Assembly: GCF_030816715.1 (NCBI RefSeq)
Contig: NZ_JAUSYH010000001.1
Coordinates: 2,728,001-2,792,000, forward strand
Reading direction: 5' to 3'
Origin: Streptomyces achromogenes
Lineage (GTDB): Bacteria; Actinomycetota; Actinomycetes; Streptomycetales; Streptomycetaceae
DNA length: 64,000 nucleotides
This document shows, in pieces, positions 27,654-38,000 of the stretch. Position 1 is the first letter of the stretch, and the number at the start of each line of letters is the position of its first letter. Both the position numbers and the translations under genes were made by a program. The notes under the pieces were generated by a model, which saw only the letters and a program-made list of their open reading frames with translations, did no database searches and was not told the DNA's origin.

Positions 27654-29084
27654 ATGATCACCCTGGACCTGCGCCACGTGGCAAGCCCCGCCGTGCGGGA
27701 CCTGCTCCACCTGGTCAACCACCCCGACTTCGACCGCGCACAGCAGCAGATCGAACGCCTCGGCGGCTGCACCTAACCCGTCCGCCTCACGGGCCACACC
27801 ACCACCGTCGACACCACTACCGGTGAAGTCCTGCATCGCTACTCCACCGACACCGAGCCCACCGGCAGCCTGCTCACCACCTGCGGCAACCGCCGCGCCT
27901 CCCGCTGCCCGGCCTGCTCCCGCCTCTACGCCACCGACACCTACCACCTCATCCGCGCCGGCCTGACCGGCGGCAAGACCGTCCCCGACACCGTCCGCAC
28001 CCACCCCCGCGTCTTCGCCACCCTCACCGCACCCTCCTTCGGCCCCGTCCACAACCGCCCCGACACCCGGCCCTGCCGCTGCGGCACCCGCCACGACCCC
28101 ACGGACCCGCTGCTCGGTACGCCGCTCAACCCGGCAACGTACGACTACGTCGGCGCGGTCCTGTTCAACGCCCACGCCGGAGTCTTGTGGGCCCGCTTCA
28201 CCACCTACCTGCGCCGGGAGATCGCCACCCGGCTCGGTATGACGCAGAAGGCTGCACGCGCGGCGTTGCGGGTGTCCTTCGCGAAGGTCGCCGAGTACCA
28301 GAAGCGCGGCCTGGTCCACTTCCACGCCGTGATCCGACTCGACGGCCCCGACGGCAGCACACAGCCCCCGCCCCCGTACGCCACAGTCGCCGTGCTCACC
28401 GACGCCATCAGGGCCGCCGCACCACGCGCCCGCATCTCAGTCACCTCGGACGCGATCGGGGAACGCGAACTCACCTGGGGCCAGCAACTCGACGTACGCG
28501 AGATCGCCGCCTTCGGCACCGACAGCGAACTCACCGACCAGGCCGTCGCCGCCTACGTGGCGAAGTACGCCACCAAGTCCGCCGACGCCTCCGGCGCCCT
28601 CGACCGCTCCCTGTTCTGCCGCCCCTGCCAGGGCCGCGGCGCCACCGTGCTGCCCCACGGGACTCCACTCCCGTGCACCGCATGCGACGGAACCGGACAG
28701 GCCCGGCCGCTGCCCCAGCTCGCCGTCGCCCGGCACGTGCGGCAGATAATCCGTACCTGCTGGGAGCTGGGCAGGCTGCCTGAGTTCGACCACCTGAAGC
28801 TCTGGAAGTGGGCGCACATGCTCGGCTTCCGGGGCCACTTCTCCACCAAGTCCCGCCGCTACTCCGTCACGCTCGGCGCGCTGCGCGATGCCCGCCTCGC
28901 CTGGCGCACCGAACAGGCCCGCGCCCACACCGGCCTGCCCGAGCCGGACCCGACGACCACGCTCGTCGTCGGTCGGTGGGACTACCTGGGCGCGGGCTAC
29001 AGCCCCGGCGCCGCACTCCTCGCCGCCGGCGTGTGGCATCGCAAGGAACTGGAACGACGGTTCATCGCGGAAGGCGGCAGTTGA
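27654..29084 (+). pseudogene. RepSA-type replication initiator with in-frame TAA
   Basis: The ATG at 27654 opens 40 codons (MITLDLRHVASPAVRDLL ... ERLGGCT) that end at TAA 27774-27776. The same frame continues without shift as PVRLTGHTTTVDTTTGEVL, TCGNRRASRCPACS, RVFATLTAPSFGPVHNR, VGAVLFNAHAGVLWARF and on to TGA 29084. Together this is the normal layout of Streptomyces element Rep proteins (about 476 codons). A single nonsense codon therefore interrupts the gene. Restart from the internal TTG at 28185 or read-through are possible but not supported. It also contains a CxxC pair (CRPCQGRG, CTACDGTG). Confidence 0.8.
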
Positions 29085-29308
29085 TGACCTCGCCACCGCC
29101 GACCGTCCTCGGCACGGAAGCGGTCCCGGTGCTGGATCTGCTGACGGTGCCCCAGGTGATGGCCCGCCTCCAGCTCGGCCGCTCCGCCGTCTACGACCTG
29201 CTGCGCTCCGGTCAGCTCGCCTCGATCACTCTCGGCCGCGCCCGCCGCATCCCCACCCACGCGCTCACCGACTTCATCCACGCCCGACTCGAACAGGAAG
29301 CCGCCTGA
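29084..29308 (+). CDS. xis: Excisionase (MerR/Xis-like HTH)
   Basis: 74 residues with a winged-helix excisionase domain LLTVPQVMARLQLGRSAVYDLLRSGQLASITLGRARRIP. It directs integrase towards excision. It overlaps rep by 1 nt (TGATG) and int by 1 nt, so the three are translated together. Confidence 0.9.
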   Translation: MTSPPPTVLGTEAVPVLDLLTVPQVMARLQLGRSAVYDLLRSGQLASITLGRARRIPTHALTDFIHARLEQEAA

Positions 29309-30615
29309 TGACCACGCCCCGCGACACCCCCGCCTCCCGCCGTGTCCGCGCCAACGGCGATGGGACTGTCTACCAGCGCAAGGACAGCCGCTGGGAAGCC
29401 GCTGGATACGTCCTCGCTCCCGGCAACACCCGCAAGCGCGTCCGCGTCTACGGCACCACCAGGAGGGAGGCCCTGGCGAATCTCACGGAGAAGATCGCCG
29501 CCAGCAACCGTGGTGTCCCCGTCCCGTCTGCGCAGGGCAGCGTGGCTGCGTATCTGACGTACTGGCTCGACGCTGTCGCCGTCCATCAGCTCCGTGAGAA
29601 CACGCACACCCGCTACACCGCCGTCGCCCGGCTCTACCTCGTCCCCGGACTGGGCAAAAGGAAGCTTGCCAAGCTCACCGCCAAGGACGTCCGTACCTGG
29701 CTCAACCAGCTCCGCATCACCTGCCAGTGCTGCACCCGCGGCCTCGACACCGCTCGCGATGAGCCCCTCTGCTGTGCCGCCGGAAAGTGCTGTTCCAAGC
29801 GGCTCTCGCCCCTGACCCTGGCCTACGTGCACTCTGTCCTCAAGTCCGCCCTGGAGCACGCCGTGCGTGAGGAGGAGATCCCGCGCAACGTCGCCCGCAA
29901 CGTCCGCACCGGTACACCCCGCCCCCGCCGCTTCGAACCCCTCACCGCCGTCGAAGCGCGCACGTTCCTGACCACGACCAGTGGGCACCGGTTGCAGGCA
30001 CTGTTCGAACTCGCTCTGCACACCGGACTCCGCAAGGGCGAGCTCCTCGGCCTACGCTGGGAAGACCTCGACCTGGCCGGCGGAACCGCCAGCATCCGAC
30101 GCACCCTCCAACGCACCAACTCCAGCGGCCTGACCGCCCTCCCGACCAAGACCAAGAGCTCCGAACGGCGCATCGCTCTGCCGACGCGGTGCCTGCGCTC
30201 CCTCGAACAGCACCGCGACCGCCAACTCCAGGAACGCGAAGTGGCGGGGACGGGCTGGAAGGACAGCGGCTACGTCTTCACCCGCCCCGACGGCGAACCG
30301 GTCGAAGGGTCCACCCTCACCCGCCACTTCAACGCCCTGCTCCGCCGGGCAAGGCTCCGCCGCATCCGGTTCCATGACCTCCGACACTCGGCGACCACCC
30401 TCCTCCTGGAGCAAGGAGTGGAACTCGTCGTGATCAAGGAACTGTTGGGCCACGCCCACATCGGCGTCACCGCTACCGTCTACGCCCACGTCCGGCTCCG
30501 TCTCCAGCGCGACGCCATCGACCTCCTCGGCCACGCCCTCCGCAACCCCGCCGAGATCACCGGCAAGCCCGACGATGGCGACGAACCACCGCTCTGCGCG
30601 GCCCCCGTCCGCTGA
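29308..30615 (+). CDS. int: Tyrosine site-specific integrase
   Basis: 435 residues. Catalytic residues R242 (TGLRKGELLGLRW), H356 and R359 (HDLRHSATT), H382 (LLGHAHIG) and Y392 (TVYAHV) are all present. An N-terminal arm-binding domain and a core-binding domain precede it, and a cysteine cluster (CQCC ... CC ... CC, residues 139-162) is inserted as in related actinobacterial integrases. It appears functional. The attachment site should lie just downstream, where a 26-bp repeat starts 2 bp after the stop. Confidence 0.93.
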   Translation: MTTPRDTPASRRVRANGDGTVYQRKDSRWEAAGYVLAPGNTRKRVRVYGTTRREALANLTEKIAASNRGVPVPSAQGSVAAYLTYWLDAVAVHQLRENTHTRYTAVARLYLVPGLGKRKLAKLTAKDVRTWLNQLRITCQCCTRGLDTARDEPLCCAAGKCCSKRLSPLTLAYVHSVLKSALEHAVREEEIPRNVARNVRTGTPRPRRFEPLTAVEARTFLTTTSGHRLQALFELALHTGLRKGELLGLRWEDLDLAGGTASIRRTLQRTNSSGLTALPTKTKSSERRIALPTRCLRSLEQHRDRQLQEREVAGTGWKDSGYVFTRPDGEPVEGSTLTRHFNALLRRARLRRIRFHDLRHSATTLLLEQGVELVVIKELLGHAHIGVTATVYAHVRLRLQRDAIDLLGHALRNPAEITGKPDDGDEPPLCAAPVR

Positions 30616-30616
30616 C

Positions 30617-30642
30617 GTTGCCGTCAACTACTGCCGTCACGG
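30617..30642. repeat. Right copy of element-end repeat (attR or arm-site)
   Basis: Begins GTTGCCGTCAACTACTGCC, 2 bp after the integrase stop; pairs with 20047-20072. Confidence 0.5.
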
Positions 30643-30646
30643 CACG

Positions 30647-30683
30647 CTGAAGCCCCGCCGGGCACTGCCTGGCGGGGCTTCAG
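30647..30683 (+). terminator. Terminator after int
   Basis: Perfect 13-bp arms CTGAAGCCCCGCC (30647-30659) and GGCGGGGCTTCAG (30671-30683), loop 11 nt. Being symmetric it can also stop leftward transcription from the RHS-immunity genes. Confidence 0.8.
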
Positions 30684-30702
30684 ATTTGCGTGTGTACGTG
30701 AG

Positions 30703-31029
30703 CTACTGGCCCCCGATGGACTCGCGGAACCGCCGCACCTCAGAAACGGTCGTCGACCACTCAGAAATTTGGTTCCCGTCCTCGTCAACCAAACTCCGAC
30801 CCTCCACATATCGCCAAGGCTCTTGCGGATTGAACTCTTCTTCGAGGCCATCCAGGAAGATGATCGAATTTTGCACGTGGACAGATTCCCCTTCCCGGTA
30901 AATGGGCCAGCAGAAGATGAAGTTAGCGGTCTCCGGGTCTGTGATCGAAGAGATGAGGCACGAGGTCGAATTGTCGCTCGCCTCAAGCTCCCTCAGGGAT
31001 CTCTCCCAACTTCGAGAGTAGTCAGCCAC
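30703..31029 (-). CDS. Hypothetical, possible second immunity protein
   Basis: 108 residues, acidic, family not recognised. LISSITDPETANFIFCWPIY, WRYVEGRSLVDEDGNQISEWSTTVSEVRRF resembles small immunity proteins in style (a strand-rich core and a WRYVEG segment). It is the last gene in line after the RHS toxin and its overlapping immunity gene, 160 bp downstream. Its codon usage is less GC-extreme than neighbours, as is common for toxin tips and immunity genes. Confidence 0.6.
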   Translation of the reverse strand: MADYSRSWERSLRELEASDNSTSCLISSITDPETANFIFCWPIYREGESVHVQNSIIFLDGLEEEFNPQEPWRYVEGRSLVDEDGNQISEWSTTVSEVRRFRESIGGQ

Positions 31030-31189
31030 CGTTTCAGAAGCTCAGGTCCATCGGGAATGATTCTGAGAAATCCCCGACCGTGACCTTACCGGCAGCCTCG
31101 GAAGGCGACGAGACGCCACCCTCCGAGGCGGGATCACCGATCACTTCGATCGCGAATCGGCTATTCCTTGAAAGAGCTGCTACTCCGCC

Positions 31190-32053
31190 TCACCCCTCAC
31201 CAGGGCTCTCCCATGCTGCTCTGACTACGCCATCTGAATCTGGCACCACGGCGCACCACCCAGCCAAGACCGCATCCGCCAGCATGAACGAAAATCCGCT
31301 GCCAGCTACTTCGGCGAGACTATCGGCCCCTCCTGGGTGGGCGCGGTAAATGAGTTGGCCAGGCGTGAGCGGGGCTTCGAACGCAGTGAAATCTTCGTCC
31401 AATAGCCCTGCATCGAGCCGCAGGTCCGGGTTTGCGACGACGCAGAGGAGCGAGCGAGACCGTACAACCTGTGCCACCTCCGTCACATTTCCCACAGTCA
31501 CCCGGAACCATCGGCAGCCGTAAGCGCCGTGCGCCCAGCGCTCACACAAGAGCACTAGCCCATCAGCCGCCGCGCGAACCGAGTCCCAAAACTCGTCATC
31601 CACGACGCCATCGACAAGTCTTGGTTCCTCCTCCGGGTCCGGTTCCGATGTGCGCCACTCAAGAGACAGGTTGTCGCCAGTGAGCCCGGTAAGCGAATTG
31701 GATACCGCTGGATCCATTGAGAGATGGATGGCCCCATCCCATCCCGACTCGACGCGAAGCCGCCCCGGCGTGATCAGTCGGCAGTACGGCCCGAACCCAG
31801 CCGCCATCCGCTCAGCGAGATCTATCGCCTCCGCCGGGCTGGCCTGCATCCCGTTGCGGAGCCTCCAGTACCGGTCAGGGAGCGGTTCGCTGACCAGCAG
31901 CTCACCGACCTCAAGATGGTCAGCTCCGCATTCCTCGATCACCACGTTGAGCAACCTCCGCAAATCCGCCGCGTAGGCACTCCAGGCCGGCGCCTCTGCC
32001 AGGGAGGCGCGCACATGCTGGTCGCTCGGGCTGACGACTAGCTCGGCTGTCAT
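31190..32053 (-). CDS. Candidate immunity protein for RHS toxin
   Basis: 287 residues, cytoplasmic, no family recognised with certainty. Segments SPAEAIDLAERMAAGFGPYCRL, VESGWDGAIHLSMDP and CERWAHGAYGCRWFRVTVGN can be noted; there is no signal or membrane helix. The ATG at 32053 overlaps the RHS stop by 4 bp (ATGA), giving tight coupling with the toxin; a GTG at 32065 would lie inside the toxin gene. Position alone supports immunity function. Confidence 0.65.
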   Translation of the reverse strand: MTAELVVSPSDQHVRASLAEAPAWSAYAADLRRLLNVVIEECGADHLEVGELLVSEPLPDRYWRLRNGMQASPAEAIDLAERMAAGFGPYCRLITPGRLRVESGWDGAIHLSMDPAVSNSLTGLTGDNLSLEWRTSEPDPEEEPRLVDGVVDDEFWDSVRAAADGLVLLCERWAHGAYGCRWFRVTVGNVTEVAQVVRSRSLLCVVANPDLRLDAGLLDEDFTAFEAPLTPGQLIYRAHPGGADSLAEVAGSGFSFMLADAVLAGWCAVVPDSDGVVRAAWESPGEG

Positions 32054-35000
32054 TTGGCTAGCCACTTGAGACCCAACACCTCTCCTGTCGGGGATACATC
32101 CAGCCCATACGTTCCGTCCCGAGCCGAATCCTTCGTCGACTGGAAAGGATTACGGAAGCTGGCACCCTTGAATACCGCCTGCTTGTTATGCCCGGTCCGA
32201 TCGTAGGTGATATATCGAGGTTGACCACCTCCAGCCTTCTTGTTCTCCCAAATTGGGGCCCCGCCTGCAGACTTCATTTTGGTCTTCGTGTACCCCAAGA
32301 AATTCGCAACATCGTCGGACTGTGCACGCGTGAGCGAGTTGCAGTTGCTGTTGTGAACGAGGACCGGCGTCTGCCCAGCGAGTACATAGTACGTGTGCAG
32401 TTCCTCGACGGTGAGGTTGTACATGTCGGCGTCACCGGGTCGGTCCACAACCGCGATGACCCGCACGTGTTCATCGGTAGCGGTATTGAGGACGTGGCCA
32501 GGCCGGAGGCTGCGAGCCTGCACCCAGGAGTGGGTGGTGTCGTCCCAGAAGGGGTGGCGGGATGTGGTCCGGAGCGTCAGATCCTTGCCCTTGAGATCTC
32601 GGATCACCACGTCGGTCAAGTCGTCGTCATGGTGTACGAAAACGGCAGTGACCTCGTGCGGGCCTTGATGCTTTCCAGTTTCGGGATCGGCACTCTCGAC
32701 GCGATCCCCCTGCTTGACCTTGTCAATGGGCTTGGTTTCACCGTCCGCCATAAGGACTTGCGTCTCCGGGTCGAAACTGCACGGCCCACCCGCTGCCGAG
32801 CTTTTCCCGGATCCCCGTCCGCGCAGACCGCCTAGCCTCCCATTGCCGGCGACCAAGCCGGACTCGGCTCCGGCAGTTACCAAGTCGACGGGATTGAACC
32901 AGTCATCACCGCAATCCCACCCTGAGGGGCACGCATACATTTTCCCCTTGACTCTTTGATAGCCATTCGGATCAGATCCGTCCGCCCCCGGGGCCATGCA
33001 GTCATAGCTGTAGCCCAGATTTGGGTCACAAACGTACTCGACCCACTCCTGGAATGACTCAGCAACCGCATCAACATGTGGATTATTGACGGGAATATAA
33101 ACGCCCGGGTAAACCTTGACGTTCCATTCTCCATTGCTCTTGACGACATTGTTCGAGTCACCATGAGCAGCTGCTGGGAGATCGCCAACGTATCCAGCCC
33201 CGCTGTATGAGGGAGCTCCCACTCCGCCAGCACCGGAAGGCGCGTGGGTAACGTATTCTTTCTTGCCCCCGTTGGAACCTGTTCCGCCAATGGGGTAGCC
33301 GATGCCGCACTGGTCGGCCATGCAAAGACCGGTGGGGTCACTATGGGTGACGGGGTTGTTGTCGCTGTAGCTGTAGCCGTTGAGACTCTGCGGGTCGGCA
33401 GGGATGAGGACGGGGTCGACGCTGATGAACTGGCCGATGGACGGGTCGTATTCGCGGGCGCCGACGTGCGTCAGGCCGGTCGTGGCGTCCCGTGTTTTGC
33501 CGAGGAAGCCCTTGTCGTCGGGCCAGGGGCCGTACAGCGGTGCGCCGCGGTCGTTCCCGAACGGCGTCGTGTAGCGCTTGGTGAAGGTCTGGTTGGCGTC
33601 CGGGTTGAGGGAGAGCGACGAGGTGTTGTGTCGGTCGCCCGTCAGGTAGCTGAGCTTGTTGGTGCCCGACTGGTTCGTGCGGACGGCCGCCGTGACGTCG
33701 CCTGCCGCGTAGTAACGCTGGGCCCACATCGTGCCGTTGGCGCGGAGGTGGAGTTCCGTGGCGCCGGCGTACAGAACTCGCTCGCCGTTCTGCGTGTTGC
33801 GGATCAGCAGGGAGCCGTCGGCGGAGTACACGTAGTCCGTCGACGCCCCGTTCTCGGTGAGCTTGCTCAGCTGACCCTCGGTAGACCACGCCAGGGTCTG
33901 GGTTCCCTTTGCGCCGGGGCGCAGCGACGTGTTGCCCGACTTGTCGTACGTATAGGTCCGCTCAGGAGCCGTGCACGCGGGCTTGGTCGTGGTGCCGGTC
34001 AGGGTGTGCGGCTGTGCTGCGTTGGTGTAGCAGTAGGTCGTCTTCGTGTCGCCGGTGCTCTTGTGGACCGTCTCGCTGGTCCGCTGACCCGCTTGGTTGT
34101 AGGTGTAGGACGACCAGTACGGGGCCGGGCCCGACAAGCTGGACGCGCTTCGGGCGTCGGAGCACTTCTGCGAAGCGGGGGTCCACGCCTCCGTCAGGCG
34201 CTGGTGGCCGTCGTACGCGAAGCACTGCGTGTCGGCGGAACTCGCGCCGCCCAGAAGAGTCGGATCGCTGATCGCCGTGACGTTGCCGGTCTCGTCGTAG
34301 GAGTAGTTGAGGTCCTGCAGCATGTAGCCGTGGGTCTTGTCCGTGACGTGGCTGTTACGGAGGCGGCCGGTGCCTTCCTCGAAGGTGTTGGCGACGAAGA
34401 AGCTCTTGGCGTCCGTGCCGCCTGTTCCCAACTCCAGTTGCATGGGCTGCGCGAGAGCCGAGTAGTCGACGTTCAGCAGATAGCCGGTCGCGCCGCCGAT
34501 CGACTTCACATGCCCCAGGGAGTCGTAGTCGTAATCGACATACTCGGACGGCAGCCCTCCGAGAGCCGGCTCCTTCGTCATCTTCAACGTGCCGTCGATG
34601 TTGTAGTACGTCTCGAACGCCAAGGTGGTCGGCGCTCCGGCCTTCACGAAGGGGTCGCTCGCCGGCACTTGCAGCTGGGTGGTGGTGGCGCGGTTGAGAT
34701 TGTCGTACGCGGTGACGGTCTGCGTGTACGCCGCTCCGGACTTGCCGCCCAGGTACCTGGTGGACGAGGTGGGCTCACCCTTGAGGGGGGCGTCATAGGC
34801 GAAGGCGGTGAGCTGGGTGGCGTCCGTCTGGGAGTTCTCCCAGGTACCGGTGGGGCGGCCCAGTTCGTCGTAGGCGGTCAGGACCGACTTGCCTCGTGAA
34901 TCCGTGGTCTTCACCGGGCGGTCGAGGACGTCGTACTCGGTGGTGGTGGATCCCTTGTCGGGGTCGACTGCGGTCACCTGGCGACCGAACAGGTCGTAGC

Positions 35001-38000
35001 CGTATGACCATGTGGCGTCGTCCGGTCCGGTGATCGTCTCCTGCTGTCCGTCCAGGCCGTAGCTCAGCTTCGTGCGGGTGTACGAGGCTCCGACAGTGCT
35101 GCCGAAGGAGGCGTCGGCCGGGCTTGTGCTCGCGTACTCACGTGTTTCGGTCGTCTGGCCGCGCACGTCGGTGATCGTGCGGTGCGCCGAGCCACCCTCG
35201 AGCGCCGTGGTCGCGACGGAGTCACCGGTGTAGCTGGTGGCGGTTGTCCACTTCTTGACCCCGAAGATGTACAGGCTGGTGCTGGTGGCGCGGCCCGCGC
35301 CGTCGAACACCGTCTCTGCCTGCGTGGGGGCTTCACCGTTCTCGGCCCTGGTGTACGTGCCGTCGGGCGTGCTGGTGTTGTCGAAGATGTCGGCGTGCGT
35401 CTCGTACGCCAGACCACGCGTGTCGTATCGGGTGTCGGTCAGCAGCCGACCGCCGTTGGGAGTCGGTGACTGTGACTGGAGGGGACGCAGGAGTGCGTCG
35501 TAGAGCGTGTAGGTGGTGTTGTAGGTTTCGCCGTCCTTCTTCAGGGACGAGGACGAGACCCACGACGCCTTGGTGTTGTCCAGGTGGTAGGCGAACTTCT
35601 GGTTCGGCGCCTGGCTCCCGCTCGTCCGGTTCGGCAGCCAGACCTGTGTCGTGCGGCCGAGCGCGTCGTAGCTCAGCTCGGTCTTCCTGCTGTTGACGTC
35701 GTAGACGCGCAGTGGCTGGCCTCGGCGCGGGTCGAGGTAGCTGACCGTCTTGTAGGTCTTGGGGTCGGTGGTGATGGTCCGGGTCAGCGGTCCCGCGTCG
35801 ACGGGGGTGTACGCGAGCAGGGTGGGAGAGTTGGTGGTCGCGTCGCTGACGCTCAGGGGCCGACCCAGAGTGTCGTATGTCGTGGCGGAGGTCTTCTGCC
35901 ATGCGCTCGGCAACCGGTCGCCGTTGGCGTCCGCGGCGGCCGCGTAGCCGGTGGCGCGGCCGGTCCAGGTCGCCAGACCCTTGGTGGGCTTCTGGGACGC
36001 CGACCAGGCCGTGACGGTGGCGGTGTCGTACACGGTGCTGACGTCGGCGATCACATCGCCGCGCTTGGGCTTCGCCGGGTCCATGGACGCGGGCAGAACC
36101 AACGAACTGTCCGCCGTCGCACAGGTGCGGGCGACCGCACGGGTGCGTGACACCGCACTGGTGAGGCCGAGGTCGGTGTTGCGGGCGTACCAGGTGCGCG
36201 TGCAGGTCTCGTCCGATGCCTTGCCCACGTCCCCGGCGTCCTCCACCGTCACCGGCATGCCGTAGCTGTCGAAAGACGTGCTGGTGAGGCGCTCACGCCA
36301 GGTCTTGGAGGCGGTCAGGTAGGTGTAGCCGTGCACTTTCTCCGTGCGGACGTAGCGTGCGATGTGGACGCCGGCGCCGGGCGGGGTCTGCCGGGCCGTC
36401 TCCTGTGACCAGGGATCGTTCAGCGTCGCCGCGATCGCCGTGGAGCCGTCGTAGGTGACCTGTTCGCGCAGTTGCCCCGCGTACTCGGCCTTGTCGGTGA
36501 CCGAGGCCGCTCCGAGGGCCGGTGCCGGCAGCGGTGCGACGGAGACGGACTTCGTGGTGCCGTCGCTCTTCTCGTCGCCGTGCATACCCTGCAGATAGAG
36601 GGAGACCGTCTTCGAGCGGGTTCTGTCTGTCGCGCCCGTCCATGCCGTGACCTGGGCGTATCCGCGCCATTCGGACCAGGTGCGCTCGGCCTTCTTCGTC
36701 ATCGGATCGTCGTTGTGGTGCCAGGCGGCGCCGCTGTAGGCGTACGCGTGCTCGACCGTTTCGTTGGCGGCGGTCGGGTCGGAGACGGTGACGGCCAGTA
36801 CCCGGTACTTGTGGAACCAGTCGATGGAGGCGTTCTCGGCGCCGTTGATGTGCCAGAACTGCGGGTAGCAGGACCGGGTATTGGTGTCGGGCGCCGCGTT
36901 CAGCACCTGGCTGCGTACGCACTCCTCGCCCGAGAGGGTCACCGTGGTGATCGCACCGGTCTCGGAAGTGACGGTGTTGATGCGCGGGCGGGTCAGGGGC
37001 AGGATGTCGTCCGTGGCGTCGACCCGGTTGGGGCGCATGTGGTAGGTGAACGTCACCGGCGCGAGCGTGATGGCCGTGTCGCCCGCCTTCGCGGTGCGCC
37101 TGAGGGACTTCAGGGTCAGTACCTGGTCGGAGCTGTCACCGATGTCCCCACCGTCCAGGTACTCCTCCGTCAGGTCCCAGGAGTCCACGGCGTCGTACGC
37201 GGTCGTGGTGGCGTTGTAGGAGAAGGTGTCGATCCCGGTCAGGCGCTTGCGGGAGAAGAAGGACGGGCCGGCCGCGTCGCAATCGTCGTCGTCCTTGGAG
37301 CAAATCGCATCGAAGGGGACGTCGGGCCAGTTCTCGGAGGTGTCCTTGGTCAGGCTGGAGCAGTCCGCGGCGGTGCAGCGCTCGGCGTAGCCGAAGGTGA
37401 CCTTCGCGTCGGGCTTGTCGGTGAAGAGAGCCCCCTTGCGCAGCCCGTATTCGATCCGGCTCAGGTAACCGCCGCGTGTATAGGCCGCGTTGGCCGTCTC
37501 GGACTTGTTCTTCTTGTAGTAGTTGGTTTCCTTCGCGTACCAGTAGGTGGCCGCGTTGCCTCGGGTGTCCTCGACGTAGTCGAGGTTCCACCGCCAGGCC
37601 TGGTCGAGGGCGCGGTCGGCGAAGGCGTCGCCGCCGGAGTAGCCGGGCTCGCCGGAGTCGTCGCCGAACACCGGCACCGTCGAGACGGAGTTGGTGCGCT
37701 GGGCGTCCGCCCCGTCGAGCTTGTTCTGGCCGAACACGTACTTGGTTCCGTCGCCGGTGACGACGGTCCAGTACTCACCGTTGTCGTCGCCGTTGTCCGC
37801 GCCGGTGGAGCGCGTCACCTTCGAGGCGTCGTCGTTCTCCAGCCGCCACAGGCCGTCATCGTCGTCCTTGACCAGTCTTGAGGACTTGCCGTTCAACACG
37901 ATGCGCGCGTTGTCGTACTTCCAGCAGGAGTCGAAGACGTCGTCGTGACCGTCGTCGTCGCAGGATCCGTAGGAGCGCTCGATGTAGGACTCGGTGATGC

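Larger units (their letters stand above)
20047..30642. mobile_element. pSAM2-type integrative conjugative element (AICE)
   Basis: About 10.6 kb between two near-identical 26-bp repeats. Modules in order: toxin-antitoxin genes, IS481-type insertion, GntR-family regulator (minus), then rightward SCO3933-type protein, small protein, FtsK/TraB-like transfer ATPase, Spd-like membrane protein, RepSA-type initiator (interrupted by TAA), excisionase, tyrosine integrase. That gene order is the standard for actinomycete conjugative elements that move double-stranded DNA. No tRNA target was found at either edge, so the exact boundaries are inferred. Confidence 0.75.

Noticed and set aside
30600-30760. 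tRNA gene fragment as attB target of the integrase
   Set aside because: No T-loop motif (GGTTCGAATCC-like) or CCA-end acceptor arm on either strand near either element end.
33244-37881. Long plus-strand frames opposite the RHS gene
   Set aside because: Valine/Arg/Gly-rich shadows of the RHS repeats on the minus strand.
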